Below are positions 11,985 through 23,295 of a stretch of 64,000 bases of DNA, piece after piece. How positions within the stretch are numbered: position 1 is the first letter of the stretch; each line of letters starts with the position of its first letter. Made by a program: the position numbers and the translations under genes. The notes beneath the pieces are model-generated. The model did not search any database. It was not told the origin of the DNA and saw nothing but the letters and a program-made list of their open reading frames with translations. Source of the DNA: Chamaecyparis obtusa (taxonomy: Eukaryota; Streptophyta; Pinopsida; Cupressales; Cupressaceae); assembly GCA_027943335.1 (NCBI GenBank), contig BSBK01000520.1, forward strand, positions 927,001 to 991,000, read 5' to 3'.

Positions 11985-13677
11985 TGATGGGCTCCAGCTC
12001 TTTAGAATGTTGGCCATCCTTGCTTGTGATGACAGGAACCTCTTTAGGTGTGATGGGATTGGCTTGCTATAGTGGCTCTGCAAATGTAGTAGCTTTGGCA
12101 TTAGAATCTGCTCTCTCCATGTCTTGAGATCTTCTTTTTCCTCTTGTATAGGCAACAAAAGAAACCTCATCATTGATTCCATTGAAGTTTGGTTGCTCCC
12201 AATTAAAGAGAGAAGTCTCTTTTCTTGTGATTTTTGTTGAGGCACTGACCCACTGGATGAAGCCTCTGATTGAGCTTGTGATGCATTTTGAACCATTAGA
12301 GCTTGGTTCATCCATCCATTTGAACATGTAGCTTGATTGTGAGGCTGATTACAAGGAAAAAACCATTCATTATCCATAGCCATATTATTTTGACTAGGAA
12401 CCATATCCCTCACTGGATTTGCAGAATTTAGAGGTGTAGGGTTACATGGTTGGAATGGTCTCTGATTAAAACTATCTTTGTCCTTGATAACCTCCTTGGT
12501 ATGGTGGCCTATTTTGTTGATAAGGCTATCCCTAATTTTGATATTGTTGATTAGGACCTTGACCTTGTGGGTGAAATGGTGGTCTGGTTCCCTAACCTTG
12601 TTTCTTCAAATTTGTGACCTCTTTAGTCAAGGTCTACAACAAGTTTGTCATTTCTTGCTAGCTACTTTGTTGGCTATTCTTTATTTCTTGCAACCCTTGA
12701 GAGAAACTAGCTGTTAGTTCTTGACCACTAGTACTAGCTTAAGGTGCTAATATGGTGGGAATAGGGGTAAATGGGTGTACTTGTGTAGGTGCAATGGGTT
12801 GAAGGCTAGGAAAAATGGGCATTGGTGGCCTTCTAGCAATCATGCCTACTTGGATTAAATAATTTTCAGCCCTGACAGCTATATCAAAAGCTCAGGGTAA
12901 AGAAGTACCACCCATAGACTGGATCATGATAGAAATTTGACCATTCAGACTTTCCAAGTAGTAGAGGAAAGCATGGTCAGCTGATGGTCTCACTGAGATT
13001 GGAATCCTATTCCATGTTTTGAGGAATCTACTGTTGTAATCTATCATTTGTTCTTGAGGGTCTCTCTTAATGGTTGTTAATTGCTCAACTAGAGACAAGT
13101 TTTTTGATTTATCCTCAAAATGTTTACTCAATGCATCCCCTAACTCATCCCATGAAGTAATAGAACCAACAGTTAGAGTTCTAAACCATTCAAGAGCTTT
13201 ACCTTTTAGAGAGCCTACTAATAATTTTGTGGCCACATCTTCTTGGGTTATGTTGTGTATGCTGCAGATGGTGGTCACATCTCTTATGTGTTCAAAAGTA
13301 GTTGTATGCCCTTTACTTGTGAAATCAGATATACTCTTTAGTGCCACCAAGGGCACATCATGATGTTGAGAAAAGGCTAATGGACTCCCTTGATTGAAAG
13401 GTGCAAAGGAAAACTGTCTAGCCATTGTAGGAGTTGGAATCTAAAGATTAACAACTATGTGAGCTGTATTTGAATCCTCTTCTAGATCTCTAGTTAGAGA
13501 TCTTCCTCTTTTTTTGGAATGAAAGGGAAAAGGTCTCCCTTCTGAGGTATCAAGAGGTGTTGATTGAACTCTCCTTACAGGCGATGTTCTTTGAGTTGAC
13601 CTGCCTTTGTGACTTCTTTTTGAGGGCAAATCTAAAAATTTGGTGGGCTTTGAGCTCCTAGTCTCAATCTTTCTCAT
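11985..13677 (-). pseudogene. Element B gag relic
   Basis: Starts at 13677 (MRKIETRSSK), an Arg/Ser-rich N terminus, followed by an in-frame TAG at 13443. Then comes the retrotransposon Gag core at 13425-12892, with TTFEHIRDVTTICSIHNITQ, LKGKALEWFRTL, WDELGDALSKHF and YNSRFLKTWNRIP. A TGA at 12894 replaces an Arg codon. Between about 12850 and 12200 the frame is lost and regained: CNQPHNQATCSNG at about 12350 lies in another phase, then the original phase resumes at GINDEVSFVAYTRGK (about 12170). No complete CCHC knuckle is seen. Gag would package the element's RNA; this copy cannot make it intact. Confidence 0.8.
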
Positions 13678-13839
13678 AAACCTTGAACAAGGTAGCCCTG
13701 ATCCTTGAAATCAGTGGAGTCACCAGATATACTTGATAGATCAACTTCTAAAATCCTGTATTATACAACCTGTATATCAGAGATAGCATAGCCTTCAAAT
13801 AATGAACTTCTTTTGTAGTCCCACTAGACGTGTCAGAAT
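13678..13839 (-). other. Element B 5' leader with possible displaced primer-binding site
   Basis: Lies between the 5' LTR (inner edge 13840) and the Gag start. On the minus strand TGGTGACTCCACTGAT at 13710-13725 begins with TGG and resembles tRNA-complementary sites of Tat/Athila-type elements, but it is about 115 bases from the LTR instead of adjacent. No TGG-starting site occurs at the LTR edge. Assignment uncertain. Confidence 0.4.
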
Positions 13840-16516
13840 TGTTATACACTAAGTTTACACCCTTGTTTCAAGGTCTCATAGTCTTGATAACCTAGTATAA
13901 CATGGGAATCATCTCCAAGTTGTGGGACCTATGCTAACTAAGATGAGACCTCTAGGTTCTAGGCTGGTTCCTCTTAGATAATCACCTTAATTTGCTTCTA
14001 GACATGAAAAGTAAATCTTTTGAGGGAAAGGGATAGAAGGAATGCTTGGAAAGGGAAATGACTTCAAAGCAAACTACCTACTAGGTGATGTACCAAAATT
14101 AGGGTTTGGATCTCAGTATAGAGGAATGGAATCAATGAAAGGCCTAGGTCTAGTAGGTCAAAACTTACTAAATAGGCTTGCATAAGTATTTCATAGGAGG
14201 GCCTGAACATAATACACAACTTATGACCTGCAAGCAGACATTCACTTCTGCAACTCGGTGTAGGATTGAGACAAGACTATTAAGGGGTTGAAGTATACCC
14301 ACAAAAACATCTAAATCAGATAATAACACACACAATTATAGAAAGTAAGAGGGACCAGGAACCCTAAGATATCATTGAAAACATCATATACTTTAATCCA
14401 ATAAGAGATAGTTTAGACAAGGAAGCATAGGGACATGAAGAATTGTCACAAAATACCTTTGAATTGTTTGAATAATAAATGGGAGATTTACAATTGTATA
14501 AGATAGAGGGTAGAAATGATATCATGGATGAACCTTAAGAAAAGATGAATTTGTTTTACAATTTTCCAACTCTCTACTCAAAAGCTCCAAAAATACAATA
14601 TATACATACTCAACTGCATGCAAGCAGGAATTAAAAAACCTAACTAGGGTTACATATGTTTGACATAAAATAATAGCCAACCCTAACTCAAACAAATCTA
14701 ATCATAAATGTTACTTCTACAAATATCTCAATAGATTAGATATTCATCTTTGTATGCCCATCCTTGTACCTCATTTGCCTGGAGACAAGCAACCTGGATC
14801 CATCAACTTTCCTGCACAAAGTCTCACCATGAATGCTCAAATTGGTACTCTCAGAAAGCAAGAAATGACCTGTGATGGCTATTCAGGTCTTCAAATCATT
14901 TTCCCCAACTCCAATCATCCTTAAAACATAAATTTTAGCTACCCATTTCATCACAACCGAACATTGGATCAAAAACATAGCAAAAAAGCCTGTAGAGAAA
15001 TATTTAAAATTTGAATAATAATGGGTAACAGGTGTCACCATACTTTTCCTCCATCGATGACCGACATTTAAATCTCAACTTCCTTTTAAAACATGACCGT
15101 CAGATCTTCCTTTTTACCCAGGCTCGACATTTGACTGCAAATTTATCCTTAAGTCCACCTCGGGTTACCTTTTCCCATTGGTCGCAGGATCACTAATTGT
15201 TTTAATTGACCCTGGTTAAGTCTAGCTAACAAAAGACAAACCTTTAGTCATTGATTTGTGGAACCTTGCTAACCCTGGGCCCATTTACCACTTGGCATTC
15301 TTTTATTTTCTCCAGCCACCTCATCAGAAAACACCTTGGTAGGCTCTGACAACCGACGCATTGAGAACTAGATTCCAATCTAACGGTGGGTGCATGATCT
15401 CATGGCCCCTGAATATGCTTTCAGATCATGTGCCCACTGTAGATCCCTTTAGAACTGGGACCCCATGACACATTATATTGATAGATGAGTCCCCATAATT
15501 ATATTACAGCTAATCATATGTGAGCACATCAGCGCTAGGTAGCACATCGGACCCACAACCTAGAGATTCTCATCGGATGGTTGTCACATGATCTCATAGG
15601 GTCATAAGATTCTATGAGATCATACGACCACAATAGATCTTTGCCTTTCTGACACATCTGTAGACCTTCTAACATGGTCCCACTGTAGATCCAAGCTATC
15701 ACCTAGCCAACTAATAGAAAACAAGCACGTCACCAAAAAAGGACCCACCTGACAGACCTTGGAGATAAAGCAAGATGAACAGTTTTTGAATGATCGTAAG
15801 GAATATTCTAGGCCCTTGCGATCATGTGACTGCCATTGGATTGAAAGGAAAGGTAGCCCAATGCACCCCTACTAACCTATCTCCATGTTGTACCCTCTCC
15901 AACCAATCAAATGCCACCCCCTCAGATACATGTAGCACATTTCCTGATAATGGTCCCACTGACAAACAACCAAATCACCAACCACCGATGAACCAGAAAC
16001 TGCCAAATCGGATGAGGTGGCACCAGTCCCACTAACAAGATACTGCACTAAAGGAAAAGGAAGATTGATGATCATTGCAAGATCTCATGGAATCTTTTGA
16101 GGCTATGAGATCATGCGATGACCGTAGATCTAGAATCTTCATTTGGTTGCTAAACGGAGACCGCCAACCAAAATGGTAACCGCTTGTGGGATCACTGAAT
16201 GTTAAGGGGTTAACCGTCAGGAATCAGAGATTTGGCAACTGAAGGATTTTAAAATGCACATGCAAAATGAAGGGACTTAAGTGGCCGATAAAGTAACAAA
16301 GAAATATAATAGGCGAAAGGGTTTTCTAACACAACAACTAGTTTTATGAATTTTTTTAAGGACTTTTCACCTAGCTAGGGACCTAGAAATAGTTGCAGAG
16401 ACTAGGGGGGGATAGATAAAGCCATGAAATTTTGCAAAGTGCTTGGAAGGATAAAAATGTAGACCTTGAAGTGGGAGTTGGCCAAATTTTCATGCATATG
16501 AAAAATTAGGGTAACA
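13840..16516 (-). repeat. Element B 5' LTR (right copy)
   Basis: 2677 bp, TG at 13840 and CA at 16515-16516, homologous to 4709-7390 with scattered substitutions. As the coding strand is minus, this is the promoter-bearing 5' copy. No TATA box could be assigned with confidence. Confidence 0.88.
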
Positions 16517-16521
16517 ATTAT

Positions 16522-16957
16522 CATTATATCATTAGTTTTAGTTTAAATCTTCCAGACTGGACCTATATTGTAATTAAATGCCTGACTGGCCAACTTGTGG
16601 CTTAGTTGGCTATATAAAGAGTCTTGGTTGATGTAGACAATAAGTAAGAAGGTAGTAAGAATATAATTATCAAGATACATCATTGGAGACAAAGATGGGA
16701 TGCAAGCTAAGATTTTGATTTCATAATTCTCATTGTATAAGGCCGAAACCCAGAAGGCCTCATAGCCAGGCATGTTGAAAGAAATAATATAAACTCTATT
16801 GTTGCCACTAGTTGATTGCCTCATATCCATTGTGAATTCATTTCTTCATGTGTTATTATATTTCTTCCATTGTGTAATTCTGAGTAGGGCTTGTTTGTGG
16901 ATCCAAGTGGAGTCAATTCTTCTTGATTCTTCTTGTATCTACCTTGCCCCTGCGTCA
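16522..16957 (+). repeat. Element A 3' LTR, second part
   Basis: Follows the right target duplication of B (ATTAT, 16517-16521). It matches 438-875 of the 5' LTR, for example TTAGTTTTAGTTTAAATC and TGGCTATATAAAGAGTC. TATATAAAG at about 16610 could be the LTR promoter TATA box; the same string is at about 528 in the 5' LTR. The LTR ends at CTGCGTCA. Confidence 0.88.
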
Positions 16958-17197
16958 CCTTTACATCCCCTTATGACATACCCTTTAGACATCATAGCTT
17001 TAGATACCCTTGACACATCCCATTTGGACTGCTTAGGAACCATTATGTATTATAAGGTTCTTTTAGTGGTCCTCATGGATCATAATGAGTTATAGTATGT
17101 CCTAATATGTTCTACGAGGTCATAAGGAGTTTTAATGGGTTCTAATGTATTCTAATTGGTATTTATGTATCATAATGGGTCTTAATGTGGACTAATA
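16958..17197. repeat. Diverged edge of the 128-bp repeat array
   Basis: The sequence recycles the same words as the array that follows (TAATGGGT, GGTCCT, CATAATG, CTAATATG) but without a clean period. No ORF longer than chance is seen. It probably represents older, scrambled units. Confidence 0.5.
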
Positions 17198-17510
17198 GGT
17201 CCTAGGACCTCTTAGGACCCATTATGACACATTAAGACCCCTTAGGACACATTACAACCCTTATGATACATAATGTGTCCTAAGTGGTTTTCATGTATCA
17301 TAAGGCATCATAATGCATCTTTAGTGGTCCTAGGAACCCTTAGGACCCATTACAACACATTAAGACCCACTAGGACACATTATGACCCTTATAATACATA
17401 ATGCATCCTAAGTGGTTGTAATGTATTGTAAGGGGTCATAATGGGTCCTAAGTGGTCCTAGGACCGCTTAGTACCCATTACAGGACATTAATATCCCTTA
17501 GGAAAACAAT
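17198..17510. repeat. 128-bp tandem repeat, about 2.5 units, with internal palindromes
   Basis: GGTCCTAGG begins each unit at 17198, 17326 and 17454, exactly 128 bases apart. Each unit carries CTTAGGACCCATTA, ACACATTAAGACCC, TAGGACACATTA and then inverted forms such as ATAATGNNTCCTAAGTGGT, so a unit can fold on itself; GGTCCTAGGACC is a perfect palindrome. It lies between the A and D elements and is not part of either LTR. Confidence 0.8.
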
Positions 17511-17511
17511 G

Positions 17512-18569
17512 TGTTATCTCTATTTTGAGCATTAATGAATTGTCATTAGTATCAGCCAGTTATTCAGTCAGTAAAGGAGACAAACAAGACAATCGGTCAA
17601 GCATACAAAGCCTAAACACCGAGAAAAGACAAGGTAGAACTTCAAGTTAACTAAATATAGGTTTGACTGAGCACACTCACCGAGTGTTAGGCATTTACTG
17701 AGTACCGAGATAGTGATCACAGAGCATTCATATAAAATGAGCACCAATAATTTACCGAATGGTGAATGCAGTGATTATCGAGTAAAGAAGGAAACACCAT
17801 AATAATTGGGAATGGAACATACACCTATGCAAATGGTTTACACCGATCAAGGAAATAGTTTACCAAGATCGAGAAAATATTTAATGTGGATGTAATCATT
17901 AAATTTGGTGATGATTCTTATGTAATGTTAGATCTAGGTTATTTTCTTATATCGTTGATCTTAGGTTTTCTAAGATGATGTAAACCCTAACTAGGTCACA
18001 TCATTTTGATATAAATTTTTAAAGATGTCATTATCATCATGTATAATGAAGGAGTAGCTGCACTAAGGACATTAGGAGATCAGACAAAGGGTTTTATTAC
18101 ATAAGGTTTATGAAAGGAAAGAATCAATTTATCAAAATATATATAGGGCTACCGAGAAGGACATAAGGACATATACATCACACTAAGGTGATATTTACTT
18201 GATATTTCACAGATCTAAATTAGACAATATTGAGTTTTTATTTACAAATACTTTACTGTTATCAATTTAACCATTGTAGAAAAATTAAATCTCAAAATAG
18301 AGTGAACTTAACCATTCTTATGTAAATCTCTTAATTGAGTACACACATACATTTTGTTGTGAAAATACTTTAACCAAGTAGATCTAGTTGATCTTTTGTT
18401 ACTCTTAATAGAGTAAGATCACTAGAACTGATCAAAAATTGTAGCCTTAACTGACATACTTTATCGCTACAGTAGTGAAGATTTGTGGGTGTCATCCCCA
18501 CTACAGTTTTTATCTTCTAACAAGGGTTTCTCTATAACCAAAATATCTATTTCATGAGTATGAATTTTC
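17512..18569 (+). repeat. Element D 5' LTR, first part
   Basis: The first 180 bases match 52527-52703. The LTR is interrupted at 18569 by element E and continues at 25221-25403, total about 1.24 kb. It is rich in ACCGAG / CTCACCGAG words. No coding sequence. Confidence 0.85.
18565..18569 (+). repeat. Target-site duplication of element E, left copy
   Basis: TTTTC at 18565-18569 is repeated exactly at 25216-25220, immediately outside the TG...CA ends of element E. Confidence 0.93.
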
Positions 18570-19686
18570 TGTTAGGAATGGGAACACTGAGAGCTAGGGG
18601 AGGGGGGGGGGGGTGAATCAATGTTCTATATATTAATACTTTTTCTTTACTCTTGAAACTTAACTTAATTTCTTATGTATTGAAATGAATATCAATGCAA
18701 GTAAGATAAATAACCATAACACATATCACCAAATATGATTATAGGGAAACCCAAATAGGTAAAAACCCCAATGGGAATTGACACCCACTAATAATTGTAC
18801 TAGTGTTTTATGATCCCTATTAGAAGATCTTGCAACCCTATTAGGATTTATTCTTTACAATGCTTTCAGTACAGTGATTTGGTCAAGGATTGGACCCTGT
18901 TAGGAGTCTTTTACAATTAAATCTATTAGGGGTGGGGACACATTGTCCTAGAGCTCACTGCTCAAGTGGCGAAGGCTATAACCTTCTAGATCTCAGATAC
19001 ACACTATATCTATAAGGTGAACTGTTATTGTGACATTGCTTGTCTGATCAGTTCCTTTTGTGCACTTATGTTTTAGCCTCTTGTAGTGAACTAAAAAATT
19101 CTAACTACTCTTCACATACATCTGCTCTACTCTTATCAACTTTTTATAAAACTTCCATACTTAATTACAAAGGCACATGTCTTATTTATATGCATAAACA
19201 AAACTATTAACTAGGTCGGCTTTCAACCTATTACATACAATGCTTTCAAATGAATTGGCTCAAGAGTGTTTACAAACAAAGATATTAATGTGTCTATGAC
19301 CTAAATATAATAGGTGTGTAGCCTTTACAAAACAATATTACAAGCGCTAATCAAAACAATAATAGTCGGCTCCATGCTCTGTTCTATTTTGCCGCTCACT
19401 GTCTGTGTTACTTTATCTGACTGTAACTTCCTCATACTGAATCATATCATCATGCACTCTTAGAATTAGAATGAATACCTACTTGGAAGCTTATCTTAAA
19501 GGGTGCATGTCATAACTCTGTTATACACACGTGTGCTGATGCTCTGCTAACTGTCCAATCTTCCACACTTAACCAAAATCTGATGTTCTAACTGCTTGTG
19601 CTGACTCTATAACATCATATGACTTTGTTTCCATAATGAAAACACTAAATATAGTCATATACATCACTATAGTCAACTTTACAACA
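18570..19686 (-). repeat. Element E 3' LTR (left copy)
   Basis: 1117 bp, starts TGTTAGGAATGG on the plus strand and ends ACAACA at 19686. A run of G after GAGAGCTAGGGG (18597-18613) marks the variable poly-G near the LTR start; the other copy has only GAGAGGGGGGG. The two copies are otherwise closely similar, more so than the LTRs of B. Confidence 0.9.
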
Positions 19687-19700
19687 ATGTCCCCCTTTTT
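19687..19700 (-). promoter_or_regulatory. Element E polypurine tract
   Basis: On the minus strand AAAAAGGGGGACAT abuts the 3' LTR. This is the normal position and composition of the plus-strand primer in LTR retrotransposons. Confidence 0.85.
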
Positions 19701-19911
19701 CATTGATGGCAACAAAGGAATATGGTGAAGTTACTAACTATATCCTTATACAAAATTTTCTAATACACACTCTAACTTATATCTCCCCTTTCACTATGTA
19801 CTATACTCCCCCTTATATCATATACAAAACTCCATATCCTCTCTTCTATAGTCTATACTCCCCCTTTGACATTAATGATAAATGTGCTCAAAAAATTATA
19901 TCCACAAGTAC

Positions 19912-21951
19912 TTACATAGTTAATACATCCAGGTAGGCTAGTATCTGAATGTTTGTAATCTCATTCTGCCAAAACTTCTTCAATGTATCTATTGTCTGGA
20001 GATGGATGGACAAAGCATATGTCAATTTCTCCATCTTCTCCAAATCTATACTTGGACCTTGATCATATGTCACCATAGTGGCATCGATCTCCTTGATTTT
20101 CTGGTTCAATACATCTAATGAGGGCACAAGAGCATTTCTTAGCTATGTTTTCCTTACCCTTTTCTTGGAGATTTCTTTCTCTGCCTTCCCTATTTTGTCC
20201 ACTTGTCCTTGGTACACATTGTTACACATATTTACATCTATGGAGGGGTCTTTTATTGATTTCTTTACTTTTTCTATCATAGCTTATGCTTCCTAAATTT
20301 TCTTGTGGAGGCCTGTAGTCAGCTTGTCTTGGTTCATGTAATCTGCTATGATTTTCCTTCCTTTTGCTGCAATTTATTTCAATGAAGCTTGACCAATCTT
20401 TAGAGAGTTAAGGTACATTGCCAAATTTGTAGTTAGCTCATTCAATCTCTTCTTGAGATACTTCTCTTTTGCTAGCTTAGCTGTTGATTCTTCTAGAAAA
20501 GAAAAGTTTTCTTTGAAGCTTGTTAAGATGGTACTGACATCATCCACAAAATGCACTTTTGTTACATTCTTCACTACTGGCAATAGACTGTTCAAGATAT
20601 TTACTAACTCAAAAAACAAAGGATTTCTCATCACTTGTTTCTCCTTGGCCTTCTCCATTGCAAGGAAACTGATCTTGATCAGGTCTTCTTCTCCCCAAGA
20701 GTCCAAGCTTGTAGTGTCAAGAGTCAAACTTGACAACAATGATGCTGATGGAGTGAGAGGTGTGCTAACTATCACATATTTTATGGGTACTTAAACATAT
20801 GTCTTATTTTTTGGCTCATTTTCCTTCTCCTTCTCCTCTTCTTCTTATTTCTCTGTCTTTTTTATTTTCCTCTTCTTCTTCTTGTCCTGTTATATCCTCA
20901 ATCATCACATCTTCTTGGTGCTTTGGTGAATTATCACCGCATAGTATTTCTACCTCTTGAGTACTCACCAAGATTCCTCAAATTTTTCTAAGTCTTTTTC
21001 AGTGGCCGCCATTGATATTTCCACATTATCAATCATTATTGTGTCTTTCTTGACTTCAGGCATGGGTGCAGATGCCATTACATCTGTGGGTGTTGTCACT
21101 ATGGGTGTTCAATCCTGTGGACCTGTCATAGGTGCATTTTTCACCTCAGCTTCTTTGGTTTGTTCAACAGGTGCTTGAGTGATGGGTGTAGATGTTGGTT
21201 GCATGCGTTGTTCAAGGAACACCATCTCAAAGGCTTTTTCAGTCTCCTTGGCTATCACCTCATAATCCTTATTCATGATATGGAGTGTTCTCATCTTAGT
21301 TCTTAGGTGTGGCTTTACCAAATCCTTTAATATGGATTTTTCTTTAACTAAACACATTGGCAAATTGTCATCCAGTGTCTTTTCCTTGATTATGAAGTCT
21401 TCTTTAGTAGCTTGTCTTTTCAAAGTATCTAGAATGTCCCATACTTGGTTTGGAATTACTGTCTTTAGTTCTAGAACTATTTTCTTAAACTTGATCATGT
21501 GCTTGATCAACATCTCATGGATCTCAGACTTGTCAATCTCATGATATCTATCATAAAACTTAGATATCTGATCAAGTCTTCCTTCATCAACAAGTCTAGA
21601 TCTCAATACTTGTAAGTTTGGTAAGAATCATACCTGAGGAGGTGGTTGCACATTTTTTCCTCTTCTTCTTGTGGCTCTTGCTGATGAATGACTTGTGACT
21701 AACTATTTTTTCCTCCTTGACATTTTACTAGGCTCTGGTGGTGTAGTGGAATCACTAGGAGTGGGCGCATGAGTGATATCATCTATCTTTTTCTCCTTTT
21801 CTTTTGGATCATCAGTTTTCTCAATTTTTACTTTCTTAATCTTAGGATCACCAGTCTTTTCTATCTTGGCTTCCATAGAGGATGTGCTCTCAATTTGCAT
21901 AGCTTCTCTAGCTTTATCCAAGTGTCCTTGGGTCACACCATGGATCTTCAA
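19912..21951 (-). pseudogene. Element E second coding region, unknown function
   Basis: Read right to left, open stretches at 21951-21703, 21606-21109, 20775-20374 and 20127-19912 are separated by stops and shifts. They encode Lys/Glu/Thr-rich, coiled-coil-like sequence: EKTGDPKIKKVKIEKTDDP, IHEMLIKHMIKFKKIVLELK, FSFLEESTAKLAKEKYLKKR. The motif around MIKFKK is shared with element D at about 29180 (VIIQMMIKFKKVLVEF), so this is the relative of D ORF2. No enzyme motif is recognised. A structural or accessory protein is possible. I do not assign a function. Confidence 0.6.
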
Positions 21952-22189
21952 AATCTCAGAGGTGATTTTGGTGGCTTTCCTCTTAGTTTCATCACTGTTT
22001 AGGACTACATCATATAATCTCCAAATAGTTGTAGTCTAAGGCGCATACTCTGAGGGTGAGTATACCAGTCGCGCAGGGGTCTAGAGCTAATCTAGCTTCC
22101 CCTATGACCATGATGGTCATTTTAACCATAAATAGGAGGTGCTTCTATTGCAAATGCATCCTCAAATATTTCATCAATATTATCCTTCT

Positions 22190-23241
22190 TTTATTCCTTC
22201 CAAATCAAGCTCACATCTTCTGTAGCTTGCACAAATTTGACTTCTCCTGCTTCTTCCAAAATTGACCCTTCTGAATTTTTAGGGCTTTCCTGTCTTTGCG
22301 CTTTTGATCTACAAAAATTTGAGATGTGTCCAACCTTGTTACATGAGTGATAAATGACTGGAGGCCTCATATTCCCCAACACATTCATGTGGGTTACCAT
22401 ACTTCACTATCTGGTTATGTGACCAATATAGTTGCATATCTGACATGTGATGTTCTAAGAATTTCTTATATTCTATTGTGGATGACTTCTCTAATTTTTC
22501 TAATTTTGATTTGATCTAAAATTCATAGCTCTATGACCAAACTTATTGCATGAATAACAGTAACCATTGAATGGTCTTACCTCTTTACAATTTCTTGCTG
22601 TGTCCATGTTTTTTACAAGCATAACAAGTCTTTTTTACTGGCTTTCCCTCATCCTTGGGTGGTTCAGCTTCAACTTCTGTATGATTTCCTATCTTCTTAG
22701 CTTCTAAAGATTCTTCTGATGCTTTCTTTCTTGCTAGCATGTCATTGATCTGATTTTGTGCTTCATTGAATCTAATACCATAGGTGTCTCCTTTAACCTT
22801 CTGTGCATACAACTATGAATCTATTAGATCCTTTCTTGTGTGCAATTTGTCAATATGATTCATTGCTTCAATCAATTTAGATTCCACTTGCTTCTTGATT
22901 TTTTCTAATTAGAAGATTTTCATGTTTTCTTGCCTTAGTTCTTCATCCAACTGCTTTTTTTCTTTGATCTTCTCTTCATAGGATTCTTGATTATTAAGTA
23001 ACTTTTCATCTAATTCTTCAATCTGATATTTCAAAGATGTGTTTTCCTGATTTATCTTTTTAACCATTTTTCCCAAATCACTTGTGGAATAGTCTTTCAA
23101 ATCTTTTCTTAGTTTTTTGATGATTGTATGAGAATCACTAACCTTTTCTTTCAGTTCTTCAATTTCCTTTTCAGATCTGTCAAGGTCTTCAAGAGCTGCT
23201 TAAAGATTATTTTTTAGATGTTTCATTTCTCCCTTATCCAT
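22190..23241 (-). pseudogene. Element E gag relic with coiled coil and zinc-knuckle array
   Basis: Starts at ATG 23241, about 40 bases after the primer-binding site. The N-terminal part is heptad-rich (EEKIKEKKQLDEELRQEN near 22930). Then NQINDMLARKKASEESLEAKK (split here: NQINDMLARKK, ASEESLEAKK) leads to CCHC-like knuckles in three reading frames because of small indels: CYACKKHGHSKK (about 22610), CYSCNKFGHRAMNF (about 22545), CQICNYIGHITR (about 22430) and CNKVGHISNFC (about 22340). Four knuckles in one Gag is more than the one or two usual for plant Ty1 or Ty3 Gags. Stops and frameshifts make it non-functional. Confidence 0.72.
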
Positions 23242-23281
23242 GATCTCCTCAAGTGGTTAAAATTATCTTTAGAGGACCAAA

Positions 23282-23293
23282 GCTCTGATACCA
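23282..23293 (-). promoter_or_regulatory. Element E primer-binding site (initiator tRNA-Met type)
   Basis: On the minus strand TGGTATCAGAGC begins two bases inside the 5' LTR edge at 23296. Exact match to the common plant initiator-Met site. Confidence 0.92.
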
Positions 23294-23295
23294 AT

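Larger units (their letters stand above)
4709..16516 (-). mobile_element. Element B: Tat/Ogre-like Ty3/gypsy retrotransposon, 11.8 kb, nested in the 3' LTR of A
   Basis: Direct repeats of 2.68 kb (4709-7390 and 13840-16516) begin TGTTATACACTA and end TTAGGGTAACA on the plus strand and enclose a 6.45-kb interior. All coding sequence is on the minus strand: Gag, protease, an extra RNase H, reverse transcriptase, a degenerate RNase H, integrase. No chromodomain is seen. The long LTRs and the additional RNase H point to the Tat/Ogre group. About 10 differences in the first 150 bases of the two LTRs indicate an old insertion. Confidence 0.9.
1..16957 (+). mobile_element. Element A: degenerate Ty3/gypsy chromovirus, 5' end outside the window, 3' LTR split by element B
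   Basis: Direct repeats at 1-875 and 4272-4708 plus 16522-16957 are the two LTRs. Comparison with the 3' copy shows that about 104 bases of the 5' LTR lie left of the window. Between them are an initiator-Met primer-binding site, Gag, protease, integrase and a C-terminal chromodomain, all on the plus strand. The chromodomain places it among chromoviruses; the clade within that group is not resolved by eye. Reverse transcriptase and RNase H are missing. Bases 4709-16516 belong to the nested element B, so the element's own length is about 5.2 kb. Confidence 0.9.

Noticed and set aside
18597..18613. Long poly-G run
   Set aside because: It is the variable G-tract near the end of the E LTR, shorter in the other copy; likely replication slippage or assembly noise and not a functional G-quadruplex.
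20940..21180. Plus-strand ORF within element E
   Set aside because: Antisense shadow of the E second coding region, which is supported on the minus strand by the primer-binding site, polypurine tract and knuckles.
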